DNA of 64,000 nucleotides from Fictibacillus sp. FJAT-27399 (GCF_001510655.1 NZ_LMVC01000005.1:14411-78410); one strand, 5' to 3'. Shown: positions 1-9,856, counted from the stretch's first letter. Numbers and translations are program-made. Notes: a model not told the origin generated them from the sequence alone.

Positions 1-190
1 AGTCTCACCTGTCACGCTAGTCCCGCAGGACAAGGAAGGCTCCGGCAGCTTTTTATCGCACGAAGAAAATGTGAAGTTCATTTTCGAGGAGTCTCGCATC
101 TTCCACTTCAATTAACTTTTCATTGAAGATTTTTCAAGCCAAAAAGGGGCTGCCTGAAGGTCAATTTTCGACTTTCTGGACAGCCCCTTT
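1..190 (+). repeat. Repeat family A, copy 1 (right part, cut by window edge)
   Basis: This is the right-hand part of a dispersed element found again at 22479, 35741, 37733 and 51706. It begins within the shared core (AGTCTCACCTGTCACGCTAG) and ends in the shared terminus, where GGGGCTGCCTGAAGGTC can fold onto GACTTTCTGGACAGCCCC and is followed by T residues. It carries no coding sequence. Confidence 0.85.
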
Positions 191-293
191 TAATTCATAT
201 TTTTGTTATAAATGAATACTTGATTATTAGTGGGAATCATTGTATAGTTGTCAAGATTATTATCTTACTTATAGAAGGGAACACCAATTCAAG

Positions 294-1370
294 ATGAAAC
301 TTGGAGCCCGAATGATAAAAACGGGATTAGCCATCACCATGGCCATTTATTTAGCCATGTTTTTCAACCTGAGTACACCTGTCTTTGCTGCAATCGCAGC
401 AACATTTGCCATTCAGCCATCGATCTACAGGTCCTATCAAACCATTATTGAGCAGGCTCAGGGTAATATAATCGGAGCATTCTTTGCCATCGTCTCGGTC
501 CTTTTGCTGGGCAACAGCCCGTTTGTCATCGGATTTGTAGTCGTTATTGTCATCGCTGTAAACTTAAAGATGAAGAATGAAAAGACCATTCCCCTTGCCA
601 TCGTGACGGTTATTGTCATTATGGAAAGTCAGACACCTAATTTTATATCGTTTGCGATGGGCCGTTTTCTATTGATCATGCTGGGTGTCGTATCAGCTTT
701 TCTTGTCAATCTGATTTTTATGCCGCCAAAATATGAAACAAAACTTTACTTCAGTATCTCTAATCTGACAGACGACATCATCAAATGGATCCGTATGATT
801 ATCCGGCATGCCTCTGATTATTCTGCCATCAAGGATGACATAGGGACAATGAAAGAAAACAGCTTTAAAATGGATCAGCTCTATCTTTTATACAAAGAAG
901 ACCGCACTTATTTTAAAAACAATCAATTTACCAAAGGCCGTAAGCTTGTACTCTACCGGCAGATGATTTTTACGACTAAAAAATCTCTCGAACTGCTAAG
1001 AAGTCTTCACCGCCATGAGAATGAAATGCTCTGCATGCCTGAAGATCTTCAACATCTGATCACGGAACAGCTTGACTGTCTGACCAATTACCATGAACAG
1101 ATCCTTTTGAAATACACTGATAAAATCCGTTCACAGCATTCTGTTGGCATGCTTGATGAGCTATGTGAGAATAAAAGTTCTTTAATGCAGTCGTTCATGA
1201 GTTATTATACGACTCCCCATAATGATCAATGGATGCAGCTGTTTCCTGTTTTCGCCTTAATAATCGATTACAGTGATCAATTGGAGCATTTGAACCGGCT
1301 CGTTGAGAGCTTCAAAAACCATCACACCGATGACAATGAGCTAACGATTAAAGAACAGAAAATAGATTAG
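294..1370 (+). CDS. ygaE: UPF0421 / aromatic acid exporter (FUSC-like) family membrane protein, YgaE-like
   Basis: A 358-residue membrane protein. The first ~140 residues hold about five hydrophobic segments rich in Ile, Val and Ala; the remaining ~210 residues are a charged, probably cytoplasmic helical domain. This layout fits the ArAE_1/UPF0421 family, to which B. subtilis YgaE belongs. No transport substrate can be read from the sequence. An in-frame ATG exists at 240, but the ATG at 294 is preceded by AGAAGGGA and the protein starts MKLGARMIKTG, so 294 is preferred. It converges on the dipeptide transporter operon across a shared hairpin. In B. subtilis ygaE lies next to ygaD; here the transporter operon separates them, so the symbol rests on family plus neighbourhood. 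Confidence 0.65.
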   Translation: MKLGARMIKTGLAITMAIYLAMFFNLSTPVFAAIAATFAIQPSIYRSYQTIIEQAQGNIIGAFFAIVSVLLLGNSPFVIGFVVVIVIAVNLKMKNEKTIPLAIVTVIVIMESQTPNFISFAMGRFLLIMLGVVSAFLVNLIFMPPKYETKLYFSISNLTDDIIKWIRMIIRHASDYSAIKDDIGTMKENSFKMDQLYLLYKEDRTYFKNNQFTKGRKLVLYRQMIFTTKKSLELLRSLHRHENEMLCMPEDLQHLITEQLDCLTNYHEQILLKYTDKIRSQHSVGMLDELCENKSSLMQSFMSYYTTPHNDQWMQLFPVFALIIDYSDQLEHLNRLVESFKNHHTDDNELTIKEQKID

Positions 1371-1388
1371 AATATTAGTCCGTAAAAG

Positions 1389-1414
1389 AAGCCTGACATT
1401 TTCATGTCAGGCTT
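1389..1414. terminator. Bidirectional intrinsic terminator
   Basis: GAAGCCTGACA and TGTCAGGCTTC form an 11-bp perfect stem around a short loop between convergent genes. It can end both the ygaE-like transcript and the dipeptide operon. Confidence 0.8.
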
Positions 1415-1420
1415 CCTCTA

Positions 1421-2332
1421 TTAGTTTTTCATTCTTGGATCAAGCGCGTCACGAAGGCCGTCACCCATCAGGTTAAAGCCCAAAACCGTAAGCATGATCG
1501 CTATACCCGGGAAGATAACGGTCCACGGCGCCTGGATGATAAAGTCCCTGGAATCCGCGAGCATTTTTCCCCACTCAGGAGTTGGAGGCTGTGCCCCAAG
1601 TCCTAAAAACCCTAAGGCAGCTGCCTCAATGATAGCTGTTGCGATGGCCAAGGTCCCTTGCACAATGATAGGCGCCATGCTGTTTGGAAGCACATGGTGT
1701 ATCAAAATTCTGGAATCCCTCATACCAATCGCCTTAGCCGCTGTGATATACTCTTCTTCTTTTACACTCAGAACCCTCGACCGTACAAGACGTCCAAATA
1801 TCGGCACATTAATGATGGCAATAGCGATAAGCGCATTTCTTAAAGATGGCCCCAATACAGAAACGACCGCAATAGCGAGAAGAATACTCGGAAACGCCAG
1901 CAGGATATCAAAGATCCTTGAAATGATTCCATCAATGAATTTTCCATAATAGCCTGCGATGATTCCAAGGGCCGATCCTACAATGACTGATCCGGCTACA
2001 GAGACGAAGCCCACCCATAATGAAATCCTTGCCCCGTATAAAACTCTGCTGAAGATATCCCGTCCGAATTCATCTGTTCCAAACCAATGCTCTCCCGAAG
2101 GCGCCAGATGCTTGTCCGCTAGATGCTGATCCGAAAAGCTATAAGGCGCCAAAACAGGAGCCAGAATAGCGATTAAAATAAAGAAAATAACAATTCCCAG
2201 TCCGACCATCGCTAATTTATTCTTCTTGAATGAACGCCACGCATCCTTCCAGGGAGAGATGACTTTGTCGTCACCTTGTTCCACTTTCGGCGGGTTTGTT
2301 AACGGTGGTGTTGTTCTTGCTAATTCAGCCAT
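1421..2332 (-). CDS. dppC: Dipeptide/oligopeptide ABC transporter permease, DppC/AppC type
   Basis: A 303-residue inner-membrane permease and the last gene of the operon. It has a charged N-terminus, one membrane segment (about residues 40-62), the periplasmic-type motif HWFGTDEFGRDIFSR near residue 82 typical of OppC/DppC proteins, then about five more membrane segments. The ATPase-docking loop (EEEYITAAKAIGM, near residue 192) and the C-terminal GDGLRDALDPR signature are present. Length equals that of B. subtilis AppC as remembered. It pairs with the permease 15 bp upstream to form the channel. The gene order ATPase, ATPase, binding protein, permease, permease is the B. subtilis app order, but the binding protein is DppA-like, so dpp names are used. 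Confidence 0.85.
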   Translation of the reverse strand: MAELARTTPPLTNPPKVEQGDDKVISPWKDAWRSFKKNKLAMVGLGIVIFFILIAILAPVLAPYSFSDQHLADKHLAPSGEHWFGTDEFGRDIFSRVLYGARISLWVGFVSVAGSVIVGSALGIIAGYYGKFIDGIISRIFDILLAFPSILLAIAVVSVLGPSLRNALIAIAIINVPIFGRLVRSRVLSVKEEEYITAAKAIGMRDSRILIHHVLPNSMAPIIVQGTLAIATAIIEAAALGFLGLGAQPPTPEWGKMLADSRDFIIQAPWTVIFPGIAIMLTVLGFNLMGDGLRDALDPRMKN

Positions 2333-2347
2333 AATAAACTCCCCCTA

Positions 2348-3355
2348 TCAGTATTTGATGCGCGGATCAATGGCCGCATACAAAATATCAACAAACAGAT
2401 TGATGAGTACAAACAGTGTGGCCACTACCAGAATTCCAGATTGGATGACGGGATAATCACGCGACTGAATGGCTTCATAAATATATGTGCCAACCCCTGG
2501 CCATCCAAAGATGGTCTCTGTCAGAATGGCACCGCCGAGAAGCAATCCTGTCTGCAGACCGATTACCGTGACTACAGGAATCATGGCATTTTTCAATGAA
2601 TGCTTGTACACTACCCAGAACATCTTTAACCCTTTTGCCTTTGCTGTGCGGATATAATCCGATCGCATAACTTCAAGCATGCTTGATCTTGTCATCCTTG
2701 CGATGATTGCCATTGGAATCGTGCCAAGTGCAATTCCCGGAAGGATTAAATGCTTAACGACTTCAATAAACTGATCAAATCTGCCCTCCAGTAATGTGTC
2801 AAGCAAATACAGATGTGTGATGGCCTCTACCGGCATCCTGATATTGTCCCTGCCTGTTGTCGGCAGCAAGTCCCATTTGATGGAAACAAAATATTGTTCC
2901 ATCAATCCTAGCCAGAAAATAGGCATGGATACTCCGATCAATGCAATAAGCATAACCCCATAATCGAACCAGGAATTTTGGAACCAGGCAGAGATAATGC
3001 CTGCATTGACTCCGACGACCACTGCAATCAGAATTGCGACCAGTGAAAGTTCGATTGTAGCGGCAAGATACGGCCAGAGCTCCTCGCTGATCGGTGTTCT
3101 TGATTTCAGCGACATTCCAAGATCACCTTGAAAAAGACCGGTTAAATAATGAACAAACTGGGAGTACCATGGCTGATCCAGTCCCAATTGCTTTGTTAAT
3201 GTTGCGATAGCCTGCTTTGAAGCCTGCTGGCCAAGGATCAATTGAGCAGGATTCCCCGGAATTGCCCTTATCATCATAAATACAATAAACGTCATCCCGA
3301 GAAGCACCGGGATAAGCAAACCAATCCTTCTAATGGTATAAGAAAACATGTCCAC
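2348..3355 (-). CDS. dppB: Dipeptide/oligopeptide ABC transporter permease, DppB/AppB type
   Basis: A 335-residue permease with the canonical DppB layout: an N-terminal membrane helix (about residues 9-30), the LGLDQPWYSQFVHYL segment that follows it in this family, a central group of membrane helices, and the ATPase-docking loop MRSDYIRTAKAKGL near residue 235. The C-terminus ends DPRIKY, as is common in DppB/OppB. It lies 90 bp after the binding-protein gene and 15 bp before dppC. The gap before it holds a hairpin followed by T residues that could lower permease expression relative to the binding protein. The substrate is inferred from the binding protein rather than seen here. Confidence 0.85.
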   Translation of the reverse strand: MDMFSYTIRRIGLLIPVLLGMTFIVFMMIRAIPGNPAQLILGQQASKQAIATLTKQLGLDQPWYSQFVHYLTGLFQGDLGMSLKSRTPISEELWPYLAATIELSLVAILIAVVVGVNAGIISAWFQNSWFDYGVMLIALIGVSMPIFWLGLMEQYFVSIKWDLLPTTGRDNIRMPVEAITHLYLLDTLLEGRFDQFIEVVKHLILPGIALGTIPMAIIARMTRSSMLEVMRSDYIRTAKAKGLKMFWVVYKHSLKNAMIPVVTVIGLQTGLLLGGAILTETIFGWPGVGTYIYEAIQSRDYPVIQSGILVVATLFVLINLFVDILYAAIDPRIKY

Positions 3356-3412
3356 ACCTCATTTACGCGTAGTTGTCGTTATAGCACCCTGATGTTTTTC
3401 TCCAAAACAAAA

Positions 3413-3437
3413 GGGGAGCATGCAAGATACTCCCCAA
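3413..3437 (-). terminator. Intercistronic hairpin after the binding-protein gene
   Basis: On the minus strand GGGGAG and CTCCCC flank an 11-nt loop and are followed by TTTTGTTTT. The position between the solute-binding gene and the permeases suits partial termination or 3-prime stabilisation of the binding-protein mRNA, as in other ABC importer operons. Confidence 0.6.
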
Positions 3438-3445
3438 TTTCTTCA

Positions 3446-5044
3446 TTACTTCATGGAAACATCAACAAATGACTGAGACCCTTTTGGATGCGGGTAGAAT
3501 CCTTTAATTGAACTCGTACCTGCAAGCTGTGGCTTAGCATGCACTAGAGGTACCCATGGAGCATCTTCATGGATGATCTCCTGTGCTTTTTTGTAAAGCT
3601 CTTCACGTTTTCCTTCATCTGCCGTGGATTGCGCTTCAATCAATAGCTTATGAACTGGCTCACTCTTATAGCGTGAATAGTTGTTAGAATCGATCGTGTC
3701 TTTATCAAGAAGAGCGTATAGGAAGTTATCTGCGTCTCCGTTATCCCCTGTCCATCCAATCAAGAAGGCAGGTGCCTCACCTTTACGGAGTTTTTCAAGG
3801 TAGGTACCCCACTCAAATGTAACGATGTTTGCTTTAATTCCAACCTTGGCAAGGTTTGCCTGGATCGCTTCAGCAATCTTTTGTCCGTTTGGCATATAAG
3901 GACGTGATACCGGCATCGCCCAAAGGTCCATTTTGAAGCCTTTTTCGTATCCAGCTTTTTTCAAAAGTTCTTTTGCTTTTGCTTCGTCATATCCATAATC
4001 CTGGATATCCTTGTTTTGTCCTGCAATGGAAGAAGGAAGCGGCGTAGCAGCCGGTTCAGCTGTTCCGTTGTAGAAGTTTTTGATCAGTTCGTCTTTGTTT
4101 ACTAAGTGGCTGATCGCCTGGCGGACTTCTTTTTTGTTAAACGGAGCTTTTTCAACATTGAAGCCAAAGTAAGCAACGTTCATAGAAGGACGCTCAAAAA
4201 TTTGAAGCTTGTTATCTGCTTTGATCTTATCAATATCACTCGGGTTTACTCCGTCAATCAAGTCAACTTCGCCTTTTGTAAGAGCATTTAAGCGTGAAGA
4301 GTTATCTTTGATGACTTTGAAGGTTACCCCATCAAGTTTTGGAAGCCCTTTTTTCCAATATTTATCGTTTTTCACAACTGAAATGGTATCCCCGCGTTTC
4401 CACTCTTTAAACTTGAACGGTCCTGTTCCTACAGGATGCTCGCCATATTTGTCGCCATATTTGTCAATCGCAGCCGGGCTGGAAATGGCAAACGGGCTCA
4501 TCGCAAGGTTTTTAAGGAATGGAGCTTGTGGGCGTTTCAATGTAAATTCAACTGTAGTGTCATCAATAGCTTTAACTTCTTTAATGACGTGGCCAGGATC
4601 CTTTTTATATCCACCGAACATGGATGCGTAATAAGGGAATTTAGCAGCATCACCGTTCATCCAGCGGTCAAAGTTCTTAACAACCGCATCAGCGTTGAAG
4701 TCAGTTCCATCCTGGAACTTAACGCCTTTTTCCAACGTAAATGTGTACTTCTTTCCGCCATCTTCAATCTTCCAGCTCTTCGCAAGTTCAGGAACAACAT
4801 CTGTATTTTCTTTTTTGTATCCAGTTAGTGTTTCCATCACTTGCTCAGTAACGATGAAAGATTCACCGTCTGTTTCATGAGCAGGATCCAGTCCTACTGC
4901 ATCACCGCCGCGTCCGTAGATCATGACGCCGCCACCGCTGGAACTTCCTTTTCCGCCGGTGCTTTCGCTTGAGGATTTACAGCCAGCCAGTCCTAAAGAC
5001 AGGACCAGGATTAATGCAAGAGCTGTCAATATACTTCTCTTCAT
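3446..5044 (-). CDS. dppA: Dipeptide-binding lipoprotein, DppA-like (SBP family 5)
   Basis: A 532-residue extracytoplasmic binding protein. The N-terminus has a lipoprotein signal peptide with lipobox LAGC (Cys 22), so the mature protein should be lipid-anchored outside the membrane. The body matches SBP family 5 (cluster C): GVKFQDGTDFNADAVVKNF, VGTGPFKFKEWKRGD, LWAMPVSRPYMPNG and GWTGDNGDADNFLYALL resemble E. coli DppA much more than B. subtilis AppA, so dipeptides are the likeliest ligands; glutathione or haem binding by such folds cannot be excluded. It is the third gene of the operon and is followed by a hairpin. Start ATG follows GGGGGAAAGAAG. Confidence 0.85.
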   Translation of the reverse strand: MKRSILTALALILVLSLGLAGCKSSSESTGGKGSSSGGGVMIYGRGGDAVGLDPAHETDGESFIVTEQVMETLTGYKKENTDVVPELAKSWKIEDGGKKYTFTLEKGVKFQDGTDFNADAVVKNFDRWMNGDAAKFPYYASMFGGYKKDPGHVIKEVKAIDDTTVEFTLKRPQAPFLKNLAMSPFAISSPAAIDKYGDKYGEHPVGTGPFKFKEWKRGDTISVVKNDKYWKKGLPKLDGVTFKVIKDNSSRLNALTKGEVDLIDGVNPSDIDKIKADNKLQIFERPSMNVAYFGFNVEKAPFNKKEVRQAISHLVNKDELIKNFYNGTAEPAATPLPSSIAGQNKDIQDYGYDEAKAKELLKKAGYEKGFKMDLWAMPVSRPYMPNGQKIAEAIQANLAKVGIKANIVTFEWGTYLEKLRKGEAPAFLIGWTGDNGDADNFLYALLDKDTIDSNNYSRYKSEPVHKLLIEAQSTADEGKREELYKKAQEIIHEDAPWVPLVHAKPQLAGTSSIKGFYPHPKGSQSFVDVSMK

Positions 5045-5101
5045 CTTCTTTCCCCCATTTTTATATAGATTTTTGCCTCTATTTATGTGTACGAGCTGCC
5101 A

Positions 5102-6067
5102 TCAATAAAGATGACAGGCAACGTAGTGGCCCTTCTCAGCTTCCTTAAATACCGGACGCTCTGCAGCGCATACATCCATCGCTTGAGGACATCGCGTATG
5201 GAACGCACATCCTTTTGGAGGGTTGGACGGGCTTGGGACATCACCTTTTAAAATGATGCGCTCCTTTTTTACTTCAAAATCGGGAATAGGTACTGCAGAA
5301 AGCAAGGCCTGTGTATAAGGATGCATAGGATTGTCATAAAGCTGTTCGCTGTCTGACAGTTCTACGATCCTGCCGAGATACATGACACCGACTCTGTCGC
5401 TAATGTGTCGTACGACTCCAAGATCATGGGCAATAAAAAGGTAAGTAAGCCCGAATTCTTCCTGCAAGTCTTGCAAAAGGTTCAGTACTTGCGATTGGAT
5501 GGATACATCCAGCGCCGAGACAGGTTCATCCGCGATGATCAGTTTAGGGTTAACAGCCAGTGCACGGGCGATGCCGATTCTTTGCCTCTGCCCACCGCTG
5601 AACTGATGGGGATAGCGTTTCGCATGATAACTGCTTAATCCTACGACTTCAAGCAGCTCCTTCACCCTTCTCTTGCGTTCTTTTGCGTCCTTTACTCCGT
5701 GAACGATCAGCGGTTCTTCCAGTATTTTTTCAACGGTATGCCTCGGATTAAGTGAAGCAAAGGGATCCTGAAAAACCATTTGCATCTCTCTTCGCATCTT
5801 GCGCATCGCGTTCGAAGAAAGCGCAGTCACATCTTGCCCTTCAAAATAGATCTTGCCGTCACTCGGTTCGAGAAGCCTGAGCAGCATGCGTCCGGTCGTA
5901 GATTTCCCGCATCCGCTCTCACCGACAAGTCCCAGAGTTTCACCTTTTTGAATGGTAAAGGATACACCGTCCACCGCTTTTACTTCTCCGACTGTTTTCC
6001 CAAGCACTCCGCCTTTAATCGGAAAGTGCTTTTTTAAGTTCTCAACTTTAACTAATGGTTCGGTCAA
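5102..6067 (-). CDS. dppF: Dipeptide ABC transporter ATP-binding protein, DppF/AppF type
   Basis: A 321-residue cytoplasmic ATPase. Walker [13 protein letters not shown] is near residue 50, the Q-loop lies in [13 protein letters not shown], the signature is [15 protein letters not shown], Walker B is [12 protein letters not shown], and the switch His is in FIAHDLGVV. The C-terminal oligopeptide-family extension includes a [14 protein letters not shown] cysteine cluster, which in this family can bind an Fe-S centre. The TTG start overlaps the end of dppD by 20 bp and follows AAAGGGG, so the two ATPases are probably translated together. It pairs with dppD to power the importer. Confidence 0.88.
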   Translation of the reverse strand: MTEPLVKVENLKKHFPIKGGVLGKTVGEVKAVDGVSFTIQKGETLGLVGESGCGKSTTGRMLLRLLEPSDGKIYFEGQDVTALSSNAMRKMRREMQMVFQDPFASLNPRHTVEKILEEPLIVHGVKDAKERKRRVKELLEVVGLSSYHAKRYPHQFSGGQRQRIGIARALAVNPKLIIADEPVSALDVSIQSQVLNLLQDLQEEFGLTYLFIAHDLGVVRHISDRVGVMYLGRIVELSDSEQLYDNPMHPYTQALLSAVPIPDFEVKKERIILKGDVPSPSNPPKGCAFHTRCPQAMDVCAAERPVFKEAEKGHYVACHLY

Positions 6068-7052
6068 CGATGTCTACCCCTTTCTGATCCTCATACAGCC
6101 AGCATCTTACTTTTTGGCCGCCTTCAAGGGTTTCAAGCGCTGGTGTTTCGCTCTGGCAGCGCTCATAGGCATGGGCGCATCTCGGAGCAAACTGGCACCC
6201 CGCTTTCACAGATCCGGGTTTTGGAACATTTCCTGGTATGGAATAAAGACGTTCTTTTTTATCCCTCATATCAGGAACAGATTGAATCAGGCCAACCGTA
6301 TATGGATGTTTCGGACTAGTGAAAATCGTTTTTACATCTGCCTCTTCAACGACTCTACCTGCATACATAACGACAACGCGCTGGCACATTTCAGCTACTA
6401 CGCCCAAATCATGGGTGATCATCATGATGGCTGTGTCGGTCTCATCGTTCAATTTTTTCATAAGCTCAAGAATCTGAGCCTGAATTGTCACGTCTAGCGC
6501 GGTGGTCGGTTCGTCTGCGATCAACAGTTTCGGAGAACAGATCATGGCCATTGCGATCATGACACGCTGGCGCATTCCCCCTGACAGCTGGTGGGGAAAG
6601 TCCTTCATCAGTTCTTCCGCCCGTGGAAGCCCAACCATTTTAAGCATTTCAACGGCATGTGCCTTTGCCTTCTTTTTTGGCCATTTCTTATGTATTTGCA
6701 AAGCCTCGATCAGCTGGCTGCCGATAGTAAACACCGGATTTAGACTGGTCATCGGCTCCTGAAAAATCATTGCTATCTCATTCCCGCGAATCTGGCGCAT
6801 CCTTTTCTCAGATGCTGAAGTAAGATTTTCCCCTTTAAACAAAATATCTCCTTCAACTTTCCCCGCAGGTGTTGGAACGAGTCCCATGACTGATAATGAA
6901 GTAACACTTTTGCCGCATCCCGATTCTCCTACAATTCCAAGTACTTCACCGGAATTGATTTGGAAATCGATGTGATTGACAACCGAAACTTCCCCATCAT
7001 CTGTCTGAAAAGAAGTCCTTAATCCTTTTACTTCCAAGACTGGACTGCTCAC
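6048..7052 (-). CDS. dppD: Dipeptide ABC transporter ATP-binding protein, DppD/AppD type
   Basis: A 334-residue cytoplasmic ATPase, first gene of the operon. It shows Walker [15 protein letters not shown]-loop [12 protein letters not shown], signature [15 protein letters not shown], Walker [13 protein letters not shown] and switch-region [10 protein letters not shown]. The C-terminus has the oligopeptide-family cysteine motif [14 protein letters not shown], which may hold an Fe-S cluster. The GTG start follows AAAGGGGTGGG. A CodY-like box lies about 100 bp upstream, suggesting repression when branched-chain amino acids and GTP are plentiful, as is known for B. subtilis dpp and app. Confidence 0.88.
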   Translation of the reverse strand: MSSPVLEVKGLRTSFQTDDGEVSVVNHIDFQINSGEVLGIVGESGCGKSVTSLSVMGLVPTPAGKVEGDILFKGENLTSASEKRMRQIRGNEIAMIFQEPMTSLNPVFTIGSQLIEALQIHKKWPKKKAKAHAVEMLKMVGLPRAEELMKDFPHQLSGGMRQRVMIAMAMICSPKLLIADEPTTALDVTIQAQILELMKKLNDETDTAIMMITHDLGVVAEMCQRVVVMYAGRVVEEADVKTIFTSPKHPYTVGLIQSVPDMRDKKERLYSIPGNVPKPGSVKAGCQFAPRCAHAYERCQSETPALETLEGGQKVRCWLYEDQKGVDIVDRTIS

Positions 7053-7154
7053 TATCCCACCCCTTTCTTCATGATGACATTTACTTACAGCGTGAACAAT
7101 TTGTAGGACACTCTATTGAAATTATGACACTAGTCTAATAATTTGACAATATTA

Positions 7155-7169
7155 AAATTTCTAAAAATT
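7155..7169 (-). promoter_or_regulatory. CodY-like box upstream of the dipeptide operon
   Basis: AAATTTCTAAAAATT differs from the CodY consensus AATTTTCWGAAAATT at two of 15 positions. It sits about 100 bp before dppD in AT-rich DNA. No clean promoter was placed next to it, so its exact relation to the start of transcription is open. Confidence 0.5.
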
Positions 7170-7221
7170 TTTAATAATCTTGTCGTTTGTTAGGAAACCC
7201 GGGTCTTTTCTAACACAAAAA

Positions 7222-7256
7222 AAGAACAGAAGCCTATGGCTGCCCCGTTCTTTTTT
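7222..7256 (-). terminator. Intrinsic terminator of ygaD
   Basis: Minus-strand hairpin built from GAAC...GTTC and an inner AGCC/GGCT pairing, followed by an uninterrupted T tract. It lies about 50 bp past the ygaD stop. Confidence 0.55.
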
Positions 7257-7304
7257 CTTATGGCATGTTATGAAATTACAACTTTCTGCCCATCAATTAC
7301 CAAT

Positions 7305-9053
7305 TCAATCGCCAAGCTGCTGAACCGTAAACAGGTTATAGTACACTCCTCTTTTTTTCATTAACTCATAATGGGTCCCGCTTTCAGCAATCTCACCGTT
7401 ATCGACAACTACTATACGGTCTGCGTGAGTGATGGTTGCTAGGCGGTGTGCAACGATAAAGGTCGTACGGTCTTTTGCAAGCTTTTCAAGCGATTCTTGA
7501 ATGAGGTGCTCGCTTTCCAAATCAAGGGCGGAAGTCGCTTCATCAAGGATTAAAATCGGCGGATTCTTCAGGAAGACCCTGGCGATGGCAACCCGCTGTT
7601 TTTGCCCTCCTGAAAGTTTGACTCCCCGTTCACCAATTTTCGTATCATATCCTTGTGGCAGATTTATAATGAACTCATGCGCATTTGCTGCTTTTGCAGC
7701 TGCAGCAACTTCCTCATCAGATGCTTCTGGATTTCCCATGAGGATATTGGCCTTAACCGATTCACTGAACAAAATGTTATCTTGAAGGACCATGCCAATC
7801 TTATCCCTGAGCGAACGCACTTTGAAACTCCGGATATCTTCCCCATCGAGCAGGATGCTGCCCTTCGACACGTCATAAAACCTGGGGATAAGGCTGACAA
7901 GCGAGGATTTCCCGCCACCGCTCATCCCTACGAGGGCGATCGTCTGCCCTTGTTCTACTCTAAGATCGATTCCTTTTAGAACGTGCGGTTCACCCTCATT
8001 GTACCGGAAATACACTTCGTTAAACGACAGCTCTCCTTTTACATCCGTAAGTTCCTTGGCTTTCGGCTGATCTTTAATATCATATTCCTCATCCATAAAT
8101 TCGAAGACCCTGTCCATGGACGCGAGTGACTGTGTAAGGGTTGTCGATGAATTAACCAGCCTTCTGAGCGGATTATACAGCCTGTCCATATAGCCGGCAA
8201 ATGCGACCACTTCTCCGACAGATATATGGCCTCCTATCGCCCTATATGCCGCAAAACCGATAACTAGAAGCGGTGCTATATCTGTAATCGTATTTACAAC
8301 CGCAAACGTTTTGGCGTTCCAGGTTGTCTGATCCATCGCTTTGTTCAGAAAATGGGAGTTTCTTTTATCAAACTGAACTTGCTCATAATCCTCAAGAGCA
8401 AAGCTTCTGATGACTGACATCCCCTGGACTCGTTCATGCAGATGCCCCTGCACTTCCGCGAGCGCCTGCGAACGCTGTTTCGTCAGACCTCTTAGCCTTG
8501 TATAAAAATATTTAACGGAGAGGCCGTAAAACGGCAGCATCGCCAATGCGACAACCGTCAGCCATCCATCCATCGTTGCCATGATCACAATCGCAATCAC
8601 AATCGTAAACATATCAAGCCAGACATTCATTAAGCCCGTGATGACAAAATCCTTCGTTTGCTCAACGTCATTGATTACCCTCGATATGATTTCACCCGAC
8701 TTGTTATTGGAATAAAAACGTAAGGAGAGCCGCTGAATATGTCCATAAAGCTTATCCCTGATATCATATAGGATTTTGCTTCCGACCCATTGTGCGTAAT
8801 ACTGCCGATAATATTCGATTGGCGGACGAAGCACACCGAAAATAAAGAAGGAACCTCCCATCAGCCAAAGCAGCTTGCTGAGTCTATCACTGCTCGTCAA
8901 ACCATGTCCATTTATAATCGTATCGACCACATATTTTAAAATAAGCGGGATGAGCAATGGAATACCAAACTTTAATATCCCAATTACAATGGTCCATCCA
9001 ATTTGTTTTTTGTAGGGCTTTACAAAGCCCAAATACCTTCTGATACTATCCAA
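7305..9053 (-). CDS. ygaD: ABC multidrug-type transporter, fused permease and ATPase (YgaD)
   Basis: A 582-residue half-transporter that should dimerise. Six hydrophobic segments occupy residues ~15-310 (ABC_membrane fold), followed by an ATPase: Walker [10 protein letters not shown] near residue 375, Q-loop [11 protein letters not shown], signature [16 protein letters not shown], Walker [13 protein letters not shown], switch His in FIVAHRLAT. The family exports lipids or drugs; the substrate here is unknown. Length and position (between a DUF402 gene and a YgaE-like gene, near sspE and mutY) match B. subtilis YgaD. The TTG start is chosen because AGAAGGTG lies just upstream and the protein begins [16 protein letters not shown]. 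Confidence 0.85.
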   Translation of the reverse strand: MDSIRRYLGFVKPYKKQIGWTIVIGILKFGIPLLIPLILKYVVDTIINGHGLTSSDRLSKLLWLMGGSFFIFGVLRPPIEYYRQYYAQWVGSKILYDIRDKLYGHIQRLSLRFYSNNKSGEIISRVINDVEQTKDFVITGLMNVWLDMFTIVIAIVIMATMDGWLTVVALAMLPFYGLSVKYFYTRLRGLTKQRSQALAEVQGHLHERVQGMSVIRSFALEDYEQVQFDKRNSHFLNKAMDQTTWNAKTFAVVNTITDIAPLLVIGFAAYRAIGGHISVGEVVAFAGYMDRLYNPLRRLVNSSTTLTQSLASMDRVFEFMDEEYDIKDQPKAKELTDVKGELSFNEVYFRYNEGEPHVLKGIDLRVEQGQTIALVGMSGGGKSSLVSLIPRFYDVSKGSILLDGEDIRSFKVRSLRDKIGMVLQDNILFSESVKANILMGNPEASDEEVAAAAKAANAHEFIINLPQGYDTKIGERGVKLSGGQKQRVAIARVFLKNPPILILDEATSALDLESEHLIQESLEKLAKDRTTFIVAHRLATITHADRIVVVDNGEIAESGTHYELMKKRGVYYNLFTVQQLGD

Positions 9054-9071
9054 AATTACACCTTCTTATAT

Positions 9072-9198
9072 GAAATGCTGAAGCAGGCGTTTAGAGCCGA
9101 TAGACGTGCTCGCGTGAGAACGAAGCGGCCGAGAGGGACGAAAATTGCCCCTTTTTTCGTCCAATCTGCCTGCTGAAGCTGGATCAAGAAATGCTGAA
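9072..9198 (+). repeat. Repeat family B, copy 1: candidate structured RNA element
   Basis: A ~127-bp sequence between ygaC and ygaD, bounded at both ends by GAAATGCTGAA. It shares its borders and interior landmarks (GCTGA, GTTTA, CTGAAGCTGGATC) with a second copy at 33023. GCAGGC near the left end pairs with GCCTGC near the right end; in the other copy the same positions read GTGCCT and GGGCAC, which also pair. No ORF is present. Confidence 0.6.
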
Positions 9199-9292
9199 GT
9201 GACCTTTTAAAAGCTTAAAACGCCTCTTTAAGGGATCGATATACGGCTTCCCCGCGCAGGCGTTTTTTACGATTACTATTATTATTGTCAGA

Positions 9293-9327
9293 AAAACCTG
9301 TTGAACGCTGGATTCAACAGGTTTTTT
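9293..9327 (-). terminator. Intrinsic terminator after ygaC
   Basis: AAAACCTGTTGAA and TTCAACAGGTTTT form a long perfect stem directly behind the ygaC stop codon, with T tracts on both strands. Confidence 0.8.
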
Positions 9328-9328
9328 C

Positions 9329-9856
9329 TTATCTAAACTCCAAATACCTTTCGTACCATTGCTCTATAAAGCCTGGTTCGAATGGGCCTTTTCTCTGATT
9401 GATCATGGAAATTAATTCATTTAAATTCTTTTTAATAATGTAATCGAGTTCATGGGGATATTTCATCATTTGCCTGTGCAAGCTGTATTCATCTTCATCT
9501 AATAGAATATAGGACATGTCGGGAAAAACCTTAATATCCAGGTCATAATCGATATATTTAAGTGCCTCATTATCCCATATATAGGGTGTCCCCAGGTTAC
9601 AATAATAATAAAAACCGTCCTGCCGGATCATGCCGATTACATTAAACCATTGCTTGGAATTGAAATAGCAGATCGCCGGCTCTCTCGTCCGCCACTGCCT
9701 GCCATCTGATTCCGTTACAAGAATACGATCATTTCCTGCTATAACTACAGACGAACTCCCCTTGAGGATAACCGTATCTTCCCAGGTGCGATGGAGTGAT
9801 CCGTTATGTTTATAGCTTTGTATATCAATAATACTTCCGGGTGTGGGAAAACTCAT
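9329..9856 (-). CDS. ygaC: DUF402 nucleoside di/triphosphate phosphatase family protein (YgaC/Ntdp)
   Basis: A 175-residue soluble protein of the DUF402 family. Segments typical of the family are seen: [15 protein letters not shown] near the N-terminus, the [22 protein letters not shown] strand pair in the middle (acidic and aromatic residues around residues 75-105), [13 protein letters not shown], and a C-terminal helix ending in ERYLEFR. Related proteins hydrolyse nucleoside tri- and diphosphates with a divalent metal; that activity is taken from the family. ATG follows GAAAGGAGAGGC. Its place between ygaD and sspE matches B. subtilis. Confidence 0.82.
   Translation of the reverse strand: MSFPTPGSIIDIQSYKHNGSLHRTWEDTVILKGSSSVVIAGNDRILVTESDGRQWRTREPAICYFNSKQWFNVIGMIRQDGFYYYCNLGTPYIWDNEALKYIDYDLDIKVFPDMSYILLDEDEYSLHRQMMKYPHELDYIIKKNLNELISMINQRKGPFEPGFIEQWYERYLEFR

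Noticed and set aside
240-293. N-terminal extension of the ygaE-like gene
   Set aside because: The ATG at 294 has AGAAGGGA upstream, and the extension (YSCQDYYLTYRREHQF) is not membrane-protein-like.
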